Shown here one piece after another: positions 1 through 9,958 of a stretch of 64,000 nt of DNA. Below the pieces are notes generated by a model. It was not told where the DNA came from. It searched no databases and was given only the letters and a program-made list of their open reading frames with translations. Location: contig JAGTXX020000002.1 in assembly GCA_019044685.2 (NCBI GenBank), positions 620,001 through 684,000 on the forward strand. Reading direction: 5' to 3'. Source of the DNA: Nannochloris sp. 'desiccata'. Lineage: Eukaryota; Chlorophyta; Trebouxiophyceae; Chlorellales; Chlorellaceae. Within the stretch, counting starts at the first letter, position 1. Each line of letters opens with the position of its first letter. Position numbers and translations under genes: made by a program.

Positions 1-3000
1 GCTTCGGTGTCTGTATCATCTTGCACCCCAATTCCAAAACACAAAGCCTTCATCAAGGCGGAAAAAGTTGGCGGCGGCAGTTCTCCTACTTTGCTAGAGT
101 GCGCTTCAACCATATGGGCTATCAAACCGAAGAATGCACTTCGTAGTTTAGGGAATTTCAAGTGTTCCGATTGTATAGATGGCATAATACGATCAAGACC
201 TTCAAACACAGCAGCAGCGACGTCACTTTCATCAGAGGCTTCTGCATTGGTTAGCTGTGTTAGTAATCGGAGCAAAGCACACAACGCAGCACGTTCTTCT
301 TCTAATTGCAACGATGCAGCAGAAGTTGACAGCGTACGATGTGATGCATAGGTACCGACCAGTTGTACTGCCCAATGGAACAAAGCACGTGCTGTGGAAG
401 CTTCCACCGTTGACGCATGATACTCGACAACATCTGCTGCTAATTTTAAGATTTGTCCATACACGCTCGGTTGACTTTGATAGGCGGTCAATAATTGTAC
501 TAATGCAGGTTGAACACTTTCCAAATGAAGATACACGACCCCATGTGTGGCACCGTGATCGACTCCACGGGCAGCACCGCGTAGTGATTGAATCAAATTT
601 AAAGATAAAAGTGCTTTATCAGCTTGTTGTAGAGTTTGAATGGGTAGTCTACTCACCTCTAGTAGAGTGTGGCTAAGCGGGTGTAAGAGAGTAGACACAT
701 ATTCTGTAATCACTGTAGAATCGCCAACACCGATAGCAGCATGTATCAAACACTGCATTAATCGCCTTTGCACCCCTGCTTCTAATTGCTGAATACCTTC
801 AGCTCTTGATGCTGAGGCAGCACACAGTTCACGCCATGCTGGGCAATGCACTGCCACAGCACAGGATGCTCTTCTACGTAACAATGGAGCCAGTAATTTC
901 ATACATGCTGCCCTATGTAAGGTCTTATCACCTGGATATTGGGTTAAACTCGACATTGCTAACCGGATAAGACTTTCGGAGACTTCCGATGCTTTGTGTA
1001 CATCTGAAAACACAGAATAAATAGCTGGAATTGCTCCGGTATGAGTACGCGATGGTGCTGCAGTATGCATTCCTCCAATTTGTTGATGGACGTGAGTATT
1101 CATTGTATTATGTTGCCCTCCTCCACCTCCTGTAGAACTATCATTATGAATCAAAAATGAATTTTCACTAGCGTCTGGGAGTAAATAAGTTTCGGCCCAT
1201 CTGCCCAAAGCAACACATACTTCTTCCATTAATCTAGGACTGATCACTGCTTGTCCTGCATGTTGATGACACACAGCACCTAGAGCAAGTAATCTCTGTG
1301 CTAACGCCACAGCGGGATCTTCTTGTCCTGTGCTCGCTGCAGCTACACACGCTTCCGCAACTGAAATTGGAATTAAAGGTGTCTCGCCATCTCCAGCATC
1401 GGCCAATACTATTGAGCACATACGTACTACCCAGCATAACTGTTCTAATGCAGCACTAGGGTCTTCATTTCGATGCATACACGCTTCTAAATTTGTTTGA
1501 CATTCTTGTAATTGATGTGCGAGTGCTGGCAAAACGACAGCACACGCAGCACGGCCGATGGCGGCAAGTCCTGCCAACCAACTTTCAGAATGAGCTTCTT
1601 CTCCTCCTTCATACTCTTCTTCATCTTCCCACGCCATGGCAGCTGCACGGAGTAATTCCCTTCGCATTGTTGCTGAGAAAACAGCAGCTGCGGGTGCTAT
1701 TACGTGTTGATTTCCAGCTATTGCTCCTCTGCATGGGTCGACACACAGCTCACTCCACATCTCTAATAAAATATCCCCAGCTTCTTCAGCAGCTCCTTCC
1801 CCACCGCTACCACCTGCACCCATCATAGTCACAGTCAGCTCTGAGAGTATACTAAACAACGCAGGTGCACCACCTTCCATTTCTGTTGAGGCTTCTGAAA
1901 AACCCGAAAGACGATGCGCTGTTGCTGCAGCTAGCAATGCACGACAGGTATCTAAAACAGCTTCGTCGTCGTTGTTTCGATTTGAAGAGGAAGATGGAGA
2001 AAGACGGAATGCAGCGTGAGAAGGTGGTGCTACTTCAGGAAGCATGATTGTAAATATGAAAGCCAAATGCCTTCCTCGTGTCCCTAGACCTGGTTGACTA
2101 GCACCAGCTATTGTCGGTGGTGGCAAGCCTAATAGTTGGTGTCTATGGTCAATTTGGTCAACACTTTCTTTAATGAAGATATCACCAGACATGGAACTGA
2201 GTTGAACAAGGACTTGTCGTACAGCCTGACCCAAATTACTCTTACCAAGGCCATTATTATTTCCGCTGCTACTTTGAGAAGACATGTCTGCTCTCCTGAC
2301 GCCTGCTGCGAGAGGGCCTAACCAACCAAGTCCTTGCTCATCTAGAAGCAATATCTGCCTCCACGCAGGTGGAGGACGGATATTTGGACTCAATTCCCCA
2401 GGTCTTTGTTGTATCTCGCTCACAGTAATTATTGAACTCGTGGTATTCATCTTTGAAGAAGGCGGTGAATAGCTCCAGGCGAGCAAGGCAGATAACAAAT
2501 TCAAACTCGCAACACAGGTACCTCCATCATCTCCACTCAAGGCAGCTCCAGCACCTTGATTTGCAACTGATACAGCATGCTTTAAAAAATCAGGTAAGAA
2601 TTCTTCTTGCAGCTGTAATTTACACGCTTCGTGGTAAGACCAAGGCAAGCCCATCGGTGATGATGTCAAAGGGCTAAATTCTAAAACTATAGCTGTAAAG
2701 ACCTCCATACTCGCCTTTTTAGCTTCTACACTAGCCCCCTGTGTAGCTAAAGAGTCTATCTCGGTGATTAAAGCACGACGTTGATCGGAAGAAAGGTCCC
2801 CCCATGCTCTTTTTAGTAAAGTAGCAGCTGCAGCAGAGGCTTGGCGGCGGACGAGGGGTTGTGGATCTGAAGAAAATTTGATTATAGCGGCGTGAAGAAG
2901 GAATCTGAGCAGATCGGTACGCATTTGGGGTGGTAGGCCAGTCCATTCACGAAGAGCAGCGTCACGGAGAGCCAGGATAGCTTGAAATTTTGCTGAAGGG

Positions 3001-3272
3001 TCTGCGGCGTGCTCGAGAATGTGTTGACAAGCTTGGTAAGGGGAAGGACTTGCTCTAAATTGTTGAAGCGTGCGTTCAGCTTCAGCATGTGTTGCTGGGT
3101 TCTATAATAGAGGAAGGAAGGGGACGGGGAAGAGGATAGTGTGTTTGTTTTTATTTTTAGATAAACAGAGCAGTTGGCCAAGACGGCGGCGGCGGGGATC
3201 AAATATTAGGATGCTTACAGCAAAAGCTTGGCAGGCGGCCTGTACTACATTGAGTACTGTCGCGAAATCCAT
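1..3272 (-). CDS. XPO4: Exportin-4 (partial, C-terminus beyond window)
   Basis: Importin-beta family nuclear export receptor. In other eukaryotes exportin-4 carries cargo such as eIF5A with RanGTP. Exon 1 (3272-3219) encodes 18 residues starting MDFATVLNVVQAACQAF. A 117-nt intron (GTAAGC donor, TATTATAG acceptor) leads to exon 2 (3101 to the edge), which stays open for 1,033 codons to base 1. Recognition rests on the N-terminal HEAT-like region (NPATHAEAERTLQQFRASPS, then YQACQHILEHAAD, then REWTGLPPQ) and on the family signature GDGETPLIPIS near 1370-1400. Close to the edge the text reads LPPPTFSALMKALCFGIG, matching the region before the family's last repeats. About 100-150 C-terminal residues should lie outside. 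The gene is divergent from the beta-adaptin gene, with a transposon between them. What is seen: the ORF, splice signals and motifs. Function is inferred from the family. Confidence 0.85.
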
Positions 3273-3531
3273 CTATAGTATGTTGCCGAGAGACTGGAAT
3301 TTAGTACGCCAACAGCTTAGTTTTGAGTGTCATCATCTGAAGGCAATTGCTCGACAATTAACGCCTTTGGAATTATTAAATCAGAGTAGCGCGTTTCCCC
3401 AGGGAAGATGGTTGTTTGGAGTACCTGGATATCTACAATGCAGGTAATTAGCAAGCTTACTCAGCTTCTATAGCGAAGGTTATATAGCTGCTGTGCTTTG
3501 AACGGAAAAACCTGTAACTTGAAATAAAACT

Positions 3532-3539
3532 GCAGCAAG
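3532..3539. repeat. Left target-site duplication of the hAT element
   Basis: GCAGCAAG, identical to 4300-4307 and directly abutting the inverted terminal repeat. Confidence 0.88.
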
Positions 3540-3561
3540 CAGTGCTTCGTTTAGCCGGCAT

Positions 3562-3716
3562 ATATGCCGAAAATGCCGGAAAATGCCAATTTTCCGGCAT
3601 TTTCAGGCGCAGGAACAGGAAAAAATGCCGTGCAAAAAGTGCCGGAGCGGAGCTCCGGCGGGCCAGAAATGCCGGGGGAAAATGCCGTTTTTTTCGAAAA
3701 TTTTGAAAAAATGCCG
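3562..3716. repeat. Left subterminal ATGCCG repeats of the hAT element
   Basis: At least six ATGCCG copies on the plus strand occur here. Reversed copies (CGGCAT) lie near 3556 and 3595, and a local palindrome, CCGGAGCGGAGCTCCGG, is also present. Four more ATGCCG copies lie at about 4182-4260 near the other end. Spacing is irregular and there are no unique spacers, so this is a subterminal repeat cluster and not a CRISPR array. Confidence 0.75.
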
Positions 3717-3789
3717 GAGATTTAGGCCAGTTTTAGAGTACTAAATTAACAAAAGTTCATTTGTAAGAGGTTATTCTCTCATTATCACT

Positions 3790-4093
3790 ATGGATACCAC
3801 TCGGCAGACCAATGATCAGGACTTAGTCCGAACTTTGGTTGCCCAGATCTTTGATCGAGTCATGGCTGTCCAGCACTTGCAACAACCCATTGATTTGACT
3901 TCTTCTCCGTTCAAAGAACCTGCTTTGAAGGTATGTGATGTCATCTGTATGCTTAATTTCTTAAAATAAGCCACCCAAATTCAAATCTGAATTTTCTTCC
4001 TTGTTGCAGAAGAGGAAAAAAGGTATGGAAGGCGAAGAAAAAGCGTCGTGGAGCGCATTTGTAGTTCCTTGTTTTGCTTTTTTAAAGATGTAA
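3790..4093 (+). CDS. Small two-exon ORF inside the hAT element (transposase remnant?)
   Basis: Exon 1 (3790-3930) starts MDTTRQTNDQDLVRTLVAQ. A GTATGT donor and a TTGTTGCAG acceptor join it in phase to exon 2 (4010-4093), which starts KRKKGMEGEEKASW and ends in TAA. The product is 74 residues with a basic KKRKK patch. I do not recognise it. It sits wholly inside the transposon and shares no sequence with the flanking genes. It may be the spliced N-terminus of the parent transposase, kept after internal deletion, or a captured host fragment. Whether it is expressed is unknown. Confidence 0.35.
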
Positions 4094-4299
4094 TCTAAAG
4101 AAATTCCAGCCATGTTTCAATAAGGCGCATCTGCGCTGCTCAGAAATAGTGCCTGATGCTGTCAAGAAAAAAAATGGAAAAAATGCCGGGGCAGAATCCA
4201 AATATGGAAAAAATGCCGGGGCAGAATGCCGAAAAACAGGCCAGGGACGAAAAAATGCCGGGAAAAAATGCCAGGCCAAAATCCTTAAACGAAGCACTG

Positions 4300-4307
4300 G
4301 CAGCAAG
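4300..4307. repeat. Right target-site duplication of the hAT element
   Basis: GCAGCAAG, identical to 3532-3539. Deleting the element and one copy would restore the empty site. Confidence 0.88.
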
Positions 4308-4426
4308 CCTTGCAGGTTTTCATAAATTGTTTTTTGGTCTTGATTAAAGTGCCTAGAGTGGCATAGCACTGGTGATCAAGGAAGAGCGTTCTGCCAAGTT
4401 TGTGATCAAAGTCCTAACTCGCCAAA

Positions 4427-7400
4427 ATGGACGGGCGATATTTCAGCACCACGAAGAAGGGTGAGTCAGATGATCATTATGGAGATTTTATGTCGCATTG
4501 TGTGATGGTTGGGTGGCTGTATTCCCAGACCTGTTCGACTAATCGTTTTATTTTCATTACTTTTTCATCTTTGGCAGGTGAGATACACGAGTTTAAGCAG
4601 GACTTGAACGCGGTGGACCGTGGAAAGAAGAAAGATGCAGTCAAGAAGGTTATTGCAGGTATGCACCATCAAGGCTTAAAGCCCACGGCAAAATAGTAAT
4701 CTTATTCATCAATCTTCAATTCTCGCTCCCTCACTAACTCACCATTCTTTTCTCTTCTTTCTCTTTCTCTGCAGCTATGACTGTGGGCAAGGACGTGAGC
4801 TCCTTATTCCCTGATGTCGTCAATTGCATGCAAACTGAGGATATGGAACTCAAAAAGCTCGTCTACCTCTACTTGATCAATTATGCAAAGACGCAACCCG
4901 ACTTGGCAATCATGGCTGTCAACACGTTTGTTAAAGATTCTCAAGACCCAAACCCTTTGATCCGTGCCCTTGCTGTCCGTACCATGGGATGTATCCGTGT
5001 AGATCGTATAACAGAATATCTCTGCGATCCTTTACAAAAGTGTTTGAAAGACGAGGATCCCTATGTGAGAAAGACAGCAGCTGTCTGTGTTGCTAAATTG
5101 CACGATATAAATCCCGAGATGGTGGAAGATCGCGGCTTTTTAGATACATTACGTAATCTGATAGGTGATGCAAACCCTATGGTCGTTGCTAACGCTGTTG
5201 CTGCATTGAGTGAGATTCAAGATGTCAGCGGGCGACCCGTGTTTGCACTGGATCAAGCGTCACTAACAAAGTTATTACGTGCTTTAAATGAATGTACAGA
5301 ATGGGGACAAGTATTCATTTTAGATGCAGTGTCTGCATACGAACCAGCAGATGCAGCGGAAGCAGAGACCATCATTGAACGTGTCTTACCTCGATTGCAG
5401 CATGCTAATGCAGCGGTCGTTCTTTCCGCTGTGAAAGTTGTCTTAAAAAATGTCGCTCGTCTTGAAGATCCTGCCTCTGCTGCTGCTGTGGGTAAGAAAT
5501 TAGCCCCCCCTTTGGTGACTCTCCTTGGAGCTGAGCCAGAGATTCAATATGTAGCTCTTCGTTGCATCAACCTTGTAGTTCAAAGAGCGCCGGAAGTTTT
5601 GTCGCATGAAGTTCGAGTCTTTTTCTGCAAATACAACGATCCTATCTACGTCAAAGTAGAAAAACTTGAAATAATGGTTCGTCTAGCCAACGAGAACAAC
5701 GTAGATCAAGTCTTATTGGAGTTTAAAGAGTACGCCACTGAAGTGGATGTTGATTTTGTTCGTCGATCGGTCAGAGCAATTGGTCGTTGTGCGGTTGCTA
5801 TTGAAGCAGCAGCTGAACGGTGCGTCAACGTCTTATTAGATCTAATTAAAACCAGGGTCAATTATGTGGTGCAAGAAGCTGTAGTGGTGATTAAAGATAT
5901 TTTCAGAAGATATCCGAATCGGTATGAGAGCGTTATTTCAACTTTATGTGATTGTCTTGATGGTTTAGACGAGCCAGAGGCACGTGCTTCTATGGTATGG
6001 ATCGTCGGAGAATACGCAGAACGTATCGATAACGCTGATGAGCTACTTGAACAGTTTTTAGAGTCTTTTCCCGAGGAACCAGCCATGGTGCAGTTGCAAT
6101 TGGTCACCGCTGCGGTCAAATTATTTTTGAAAAAACCAACAGAAAGACCACAAGCGTTGATCCAGTTGGTATTGACGTATGCGACACAGGAAACTGATAA
6201 CCCTGATCTTAGAGATAGGGCGTATATCTACTGGAGATTGCTGTCGACTGATCCCGAGGCAGCAAAAGATGTGGTACTGGCTGAGAGGCCGGTCATTACT
6301 GATGCTAAAGAGAATCTTGATCCTGCGGTACTGGATGAGTTATTAGGTGAATTGGGTGCATTGTCATCTGTATACCATCGTCCTTCAGGTACATTCGTGA
6401 CTAAGACACGAATGGCAGTGCAACGAGCGGAAGATTTGGAAAAGGCCAGAGTAGCTGCGGCGGCGAGTGTTGCTGCTGGTGCTGACGCTGGGAGTGTTGG
6501 ATTGTCGAGTACTTTGGAACAGCAGTCGCAACATGGAGATGGTGAATCTGCCCACTCGGCTGGATCTTCAGCTGCTGCTACACCACAAGCTGCAGCAACA
6601 GTGCCGGCAGCAGCACCGGTGCCTGATCTCTTAGGCGACTTGCTTGACTTGGACATGGGTGTTCCTGCAGCCCCTGCTGCCGCTCCTGTAGCTGCAGGTG
6701 GAGTAGTAGATCTTCTTGGAGATTTGAATTTAGGTACAACCACCACAGCAACAGCAGCACCAGTAGCTCCTGCTCCTGCTTCATCTACGACCACCACCAG
6801 CCGTTTCTTGCCTGTCCTTGTGGATGCAACCAAAGGCAAAGGTCTCGTTATTCGTGGTACAGTCACCCGTACTTCCCCTACATCTTCCATTATCTACCAG
6901 ATGGAGTTTGAAAATGTCAGTGCTGGTGTCACTCTTGATGGATTCATGATTCAATTTAATAAGAATATTTTTGGACTCGCCCCTTCAAACCAAGCAATCC
7001 CTGTGGCCCCTATTGCACCTGGCGCCACGTGTGCGGTTGCTGTCCCCATTACGCAAAATCCAAGCTTAGTAGCACCTCCAACAACTGGTGGTAATGCAGC
7101 ACCTGCAACCTTGCAAGTAGCTATCAAAAGCAACCAACTTGGTGTGTTGTATTTAGCAGACACCATCAATGCTGCAGTTGTACTTTCTGGTTCTGGTAAA
7201 ATCGATAGTACTGCCTTTGTTTCTGGGTGGAAAGCTATCCCTGAAGACCAGGAAGTACAACAGGAACTTCAAAATGTTATGATTACCGATAAAGAAGCTG
7301 CTACAAGGAAGCTGGAAAGTAAGAATGTGTTTGTGATGGCGCACAAAGTGGTCGGGGAGGAGCAAGTTTTATATTGCACTGGAAAGTTAGAGATCCCTGG

Positions 7401-7536
7401 TGCCCCTGTGCAAGCGTTGTTAGAGCTGAGGTTTAGTACGAGCGGTGGAAGCAGTGGAGTGAGAGCGTATTATAGGAGCACAAGGCAAGATTTAGCACAG
7501 GTTGTGTTGGCTGTAGTTGGTGCAGCGCTTTGTTAA
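4427..7536 (+). CDS. AP-1/AP-2 complex beta-adaptin
   Basis: Large subunit of the clathrin adaptor at the trans-Golgi/endosome or plasma membrane. Exons: 4427-4460, 4578-4658, 4775-7536, giving 958 residues. The trunk is highly conserved ([67 protein letters not shown]), with HEAT/armadillo repeats to about residue 580. An Ala/Pro-rich hinge carries LLGDLL-type clathrin-box motifs at about residues 656 and 682. The C-terminal ear (from about residue 705) starts [20 protein letters not shown]. Plants and algae usually have beta subunits that cannot be assigned to AP-1 or AP-2, and the same caution applies here. Exon 1 is only 34 nt. The upstream region holds the hAT insertion, which ends 127 bp before the start codon. 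Confidence 0.95.
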
Positions 7537-7709
7537 AAACATAAAAACGGGTAGATGAGAAGTATTTTAGACAGATATTTTCTTAGTGAGATCTGCTTGT
7601 TTATCATTTATTTTGTTTTTATTATATCAAATTGTTGTAAGAAGTAAATCAATCAGGTATGACAGTGAAATTAAGCAACAAATTCGGCTACAGCTTATTA
7701 TTATCTATT

Positions 7710-8569
7710 TCAACTTGCGAGGAGTGGCTGAGGTTCATTTTCTTGTTGTCGTGCGGCTGGAACAGCAGTGGGTTTATGCGTGGGTACAGAAGGCAACGCT
7801 TCTTCTTTCTTTTCTATAACAACCGCAGCAGGCACAGCAGGCAATTCTGCTCCTGCCACTTCCATCTCTAATGCCGCCAGCTCAGCTTCTATCTCACTTT
7901 CATCTTGTCCTGTCCAAGAAACTCCTAAAGCACGTTGTAATTGATCCTGATATTCACGTGCTTCTGCAGTTTCTTCCATTAATTCCTCTACGTCTTCTAA
8001 TGCAACTGCTTTTTGGAGTAATTTCTGAGCTTCATTCCCTTGTTTTAAAGCGGCAAATACTTTGACTTGGTCTTTAGAACTCTCCACGTCGGCTAACTGT
8101 GAATTATTATTATGTTTAGAGAGAGGAAAGTATAATTAGTTAATAATGATATGTAGAAGTGCAAGTAAAAGATTATTTACTATGTAACACTAAAGAATTA
8201 TAGTTCAATTTTACTTGCCATGCTCTCGACGTTCAACAAAAATGCATCGAGCTTTAATAGAGTATTTTCTTGCAATTTCTTCTTTTTCAGGGCAAGCAAC
8301 GCTCTATCTTTATGTTCTGATGCTATTAATTGCCGTGCAACGAGAGTTTCACGTCCTATTTGAGCTGTGACGCGAGTGCGGTGGTCTTCTAGACGATGAC
8401 GTTGAGTTTTGAGACCGAGCACCGCCCTGTCCACTTCTGTAATCTCTAGTCTGTAGCATTTTAGGGGATGGAAGTAAGGAGGAAAAGAGTTGGTTAAAAG
8501 ATATAAATGAGGTAACCAGAGTGTTAAAAAGGGGACGCACTTTGGTTTATTGCTAATAATATTTCCCAT
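7710..8569 (-). CDS. VPS20: ESCRT-III subunit VPS20/CHMP6
   Basis: Membrane-remodelling subunit that links ESCRT-II to SNF7 polymerisation in multivesicular-body formation. Proposed exons: 8569-8541, 8450-8215, 8092-7710, giving 215 residues, close to human CHMP6 (201). The N-terminus MGNIISNKPK has the myristoylation Gly2 typical of CHMP6. A basic coiled-coil core follows (EITEVDRAVLGLKTQRHRLE, ARQLIASEHKDRALLALKKK), then an acidic half (VEELMEETAEAREYQDQLQ) and a tail with AELPAVPA. The join between exons 2 and 3 was chosen to keep the reading frame (donor GTAAAA, acceptor TTAG) and is the least certain part. It is convergent with beta-adaptin, with 173 bp between the stops. Confidence 0.85.
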
Positions 8570-8982
8570 GATTGCTCGATTTTAATTGAAATTTTATTAT
8601 GATCGCGTAGAGAGGTGGCCTGTTTTGCACGTTAATTCAGTAGCTGATGTGCTTCTTCAGATGCTCAAGAACTATTTATGTTTTATGTGGAGCTGAGAAC
8701 GTGGTGAGGCCTGCTTTAAAGCAAAGAAGACCTTCCTTTCGGGAAATGTTTCTTTACAAAAGCGGTCATTTAACTTTGTTTCTGAACCTGCTTGGTCATT
8801 CCGTAAATTACAAGGATAACAAAAAATATCACTGAAGCGTAAGAAAGCTCCAATAACCGATCAAGTCGTTCCTGGATACGTAGCTGCTTCCTAATTATTA
8901 ATTTGATATTCGTTGAGAGGCCTTCCCTGAAACGCATTTTTGGTGTGCCAAATAGCTTTTCCGTAATCCTTGACCAACCAAT
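8570..8982. other. Divergent intergenic region (VPS20 / J-protein)
   Basis: 413 bp between two start codons pointing outward. It presumably holds both promoters. I see no TATA box, repeat or RNA gene that I could defend. Confidence 0.5.
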
Positions 8983-9681
8983 ATGGGATCTCATACGTGG
9001 GTACGTGATAATAAAAAGCCTGGAGGCGGTAAAACCTTTGCTGTCGGTGTCGCTGCCGTCATCCCTCAGGCGCCACCTCCTAAGAAACGCAAATTAGTCT
9101 GGCAAAGAGACGCCAATGCAGCACCAGGAAATACCACGGAGCCTAATACTGGTGAACCTGGTACTGAAGCTGAAGCAGCAAGAAAACCTGAGGTTAAAAA
9201 GGCAGTCACCACAACAACAACAACCGCTGCTGCTGAAAAGAAACGCAAAGAACTCGAAGCCCTCAAACGCCAAATAGAGCAACGTAAAGTCGCATTAGAA
9301 AACTCTCTCTCAGCAACACAAGCTGCAGAAGAAGCAGACTACCACAATAAAGAAGCAGAAAGAGAACATAGGAAAAGAAAACTAGAGGCGGGGTTCTCAA
9401 CTGCATTTGCCGCTGCAAAACTAGCTGCCGCTGCAGATATTGCATCGTCTAAAGTGTCTATATCATTTGCAGATCGAAAAGAAGTTGATCGTGTCCTTGC
9501 TGCAGGATCTGATTATGGTGTTTTAAAACTAACTCCTGGCGCTGACTCAGCTTCAGTGAAGAAGCGTTACAGAGAAATGGCCATTCAGTTACATCCTGAT
9601 AAATGTAAAGTGCCAAAGGCTGGGGATGCGTTCCATAGATTGGTGAAAGCATACCAACAGCTATCTAAATATGCTAAATAG
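8983..9681 (+). CDS. Nuclear-type protein with C-terminal J domain
   Basis: Single-exon gene, 232 residues. The N-terminal third is basic with a possible nuclear localisation signal (PPKKRKLVW). A charged Ala/Glu/Lys coiled coil occupies about residues 85-140. The last ~60 residues form a J domain (DYGVLKLTPGADSASVKKRY, then REMAIQLHPDKCK, then FHRLVKAYQQLSKY) with the HPD tripeptide needed to stimulate Hsp70 ATPase. J domains at the extreme C-terminus occur in several nuclear/spliceosomal and uncoating co-chaperones, and I cannot place this one in a named class. The start ATG follows a T-rich leader and no upstream exon is needed. Confidence 0.85.
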   Translation: MGSHTWVRDNKKPGGGKTFAVGVAAVIPQAPPPKKRKLVWQRDANAAPGNTTEPNTGEPGTEAEAARKPEVKKAVTTTTTTAAAEKKRKELEALKRQIEQRKVALENSLSATQAAEEADYHNKEAEREHRKRKLEAGFSTAFAAAKLAAAADIASSKVSISFADRKEVDRVLAAGSDYGVLKLTPGADSASVKKRYREMAIQLHPDKCKVPKAGDAFHRLVKAYQQLSKYAK

Positions 9682-9958
9682 AGAAATTTTGATGTTTCCT
9701 TGAAGGCTTTTTTACATATAATTTTTGGGGGTATTTTTTTTCTTGTTGAAAAGTTTCTTTGATAAATCGAAAGAGAATTTGGAAAAGAAGAATGAAGAAA
9801 CATCATATCTTGAGTACATTTTCACTTTAAGAAAAGTTTATAAAGACAGAAATAGAGAAAATAAAACATACTGAGAGGATAAATAAGCCGAAGCTTCACC
9901 TCGTACAATAGAAAACACCAGACCAAATAAAGACGGGGTAAACTAGTTTCTCCTAGAT

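Larger units (their letters stand above)
3540..4299. mobile_element. hAT-type non-autonomous DNA transposon, 760 bp, intact ends
   Basis: The left end CAGTGCTTCGTTTA (3540-3553) is repeated exactly in inverted orientation at 4286-4299. The element is flanked on both sides by the same 8 bases, GCAGCAAG (3532-3539 and 4300-4307). A terminus starting CAGTG and an 8-bp target duplication are the hallmarks of the hAT superfamily. Both subterminal regions carry about a dozen short copies of the hexamer ATGCCG or its complement, like the subterminal transposase-binding repeats of hAT elements. No transposase of usual length (600-800 residues) is present, so the copy depends on an enzyme encoded elsewhere. 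It lies in the shared upstream region of exportin-4 and beta-adaptin. The exact duplication suggests a fairly recent insertion. Confidence 0.88.

Noticed and set aside
3562..4265. Repeated ATGCCG units as a possible CRISPR array or minisatellite gene
   Set aside because: Units are six to ten bases, irregularly spaced, occur in both orientations and lie inside a transposon with matching ends; they are subterminal repeats.
4156..4347. 63-codon ORF with repeated MEKMPGQN
   Set aside because: It is a translation of the transposon's ATGCCG repeats that runs past the right terminus into flanking DNA; not a gene.
6228..6890. 220-codon minus-strand ORF inside beta-adaptin
   Set aside because: Antisense shadow of the Ala/Pro-rich hinge coding region; Ala/Val/Ser-rich with no motifs.
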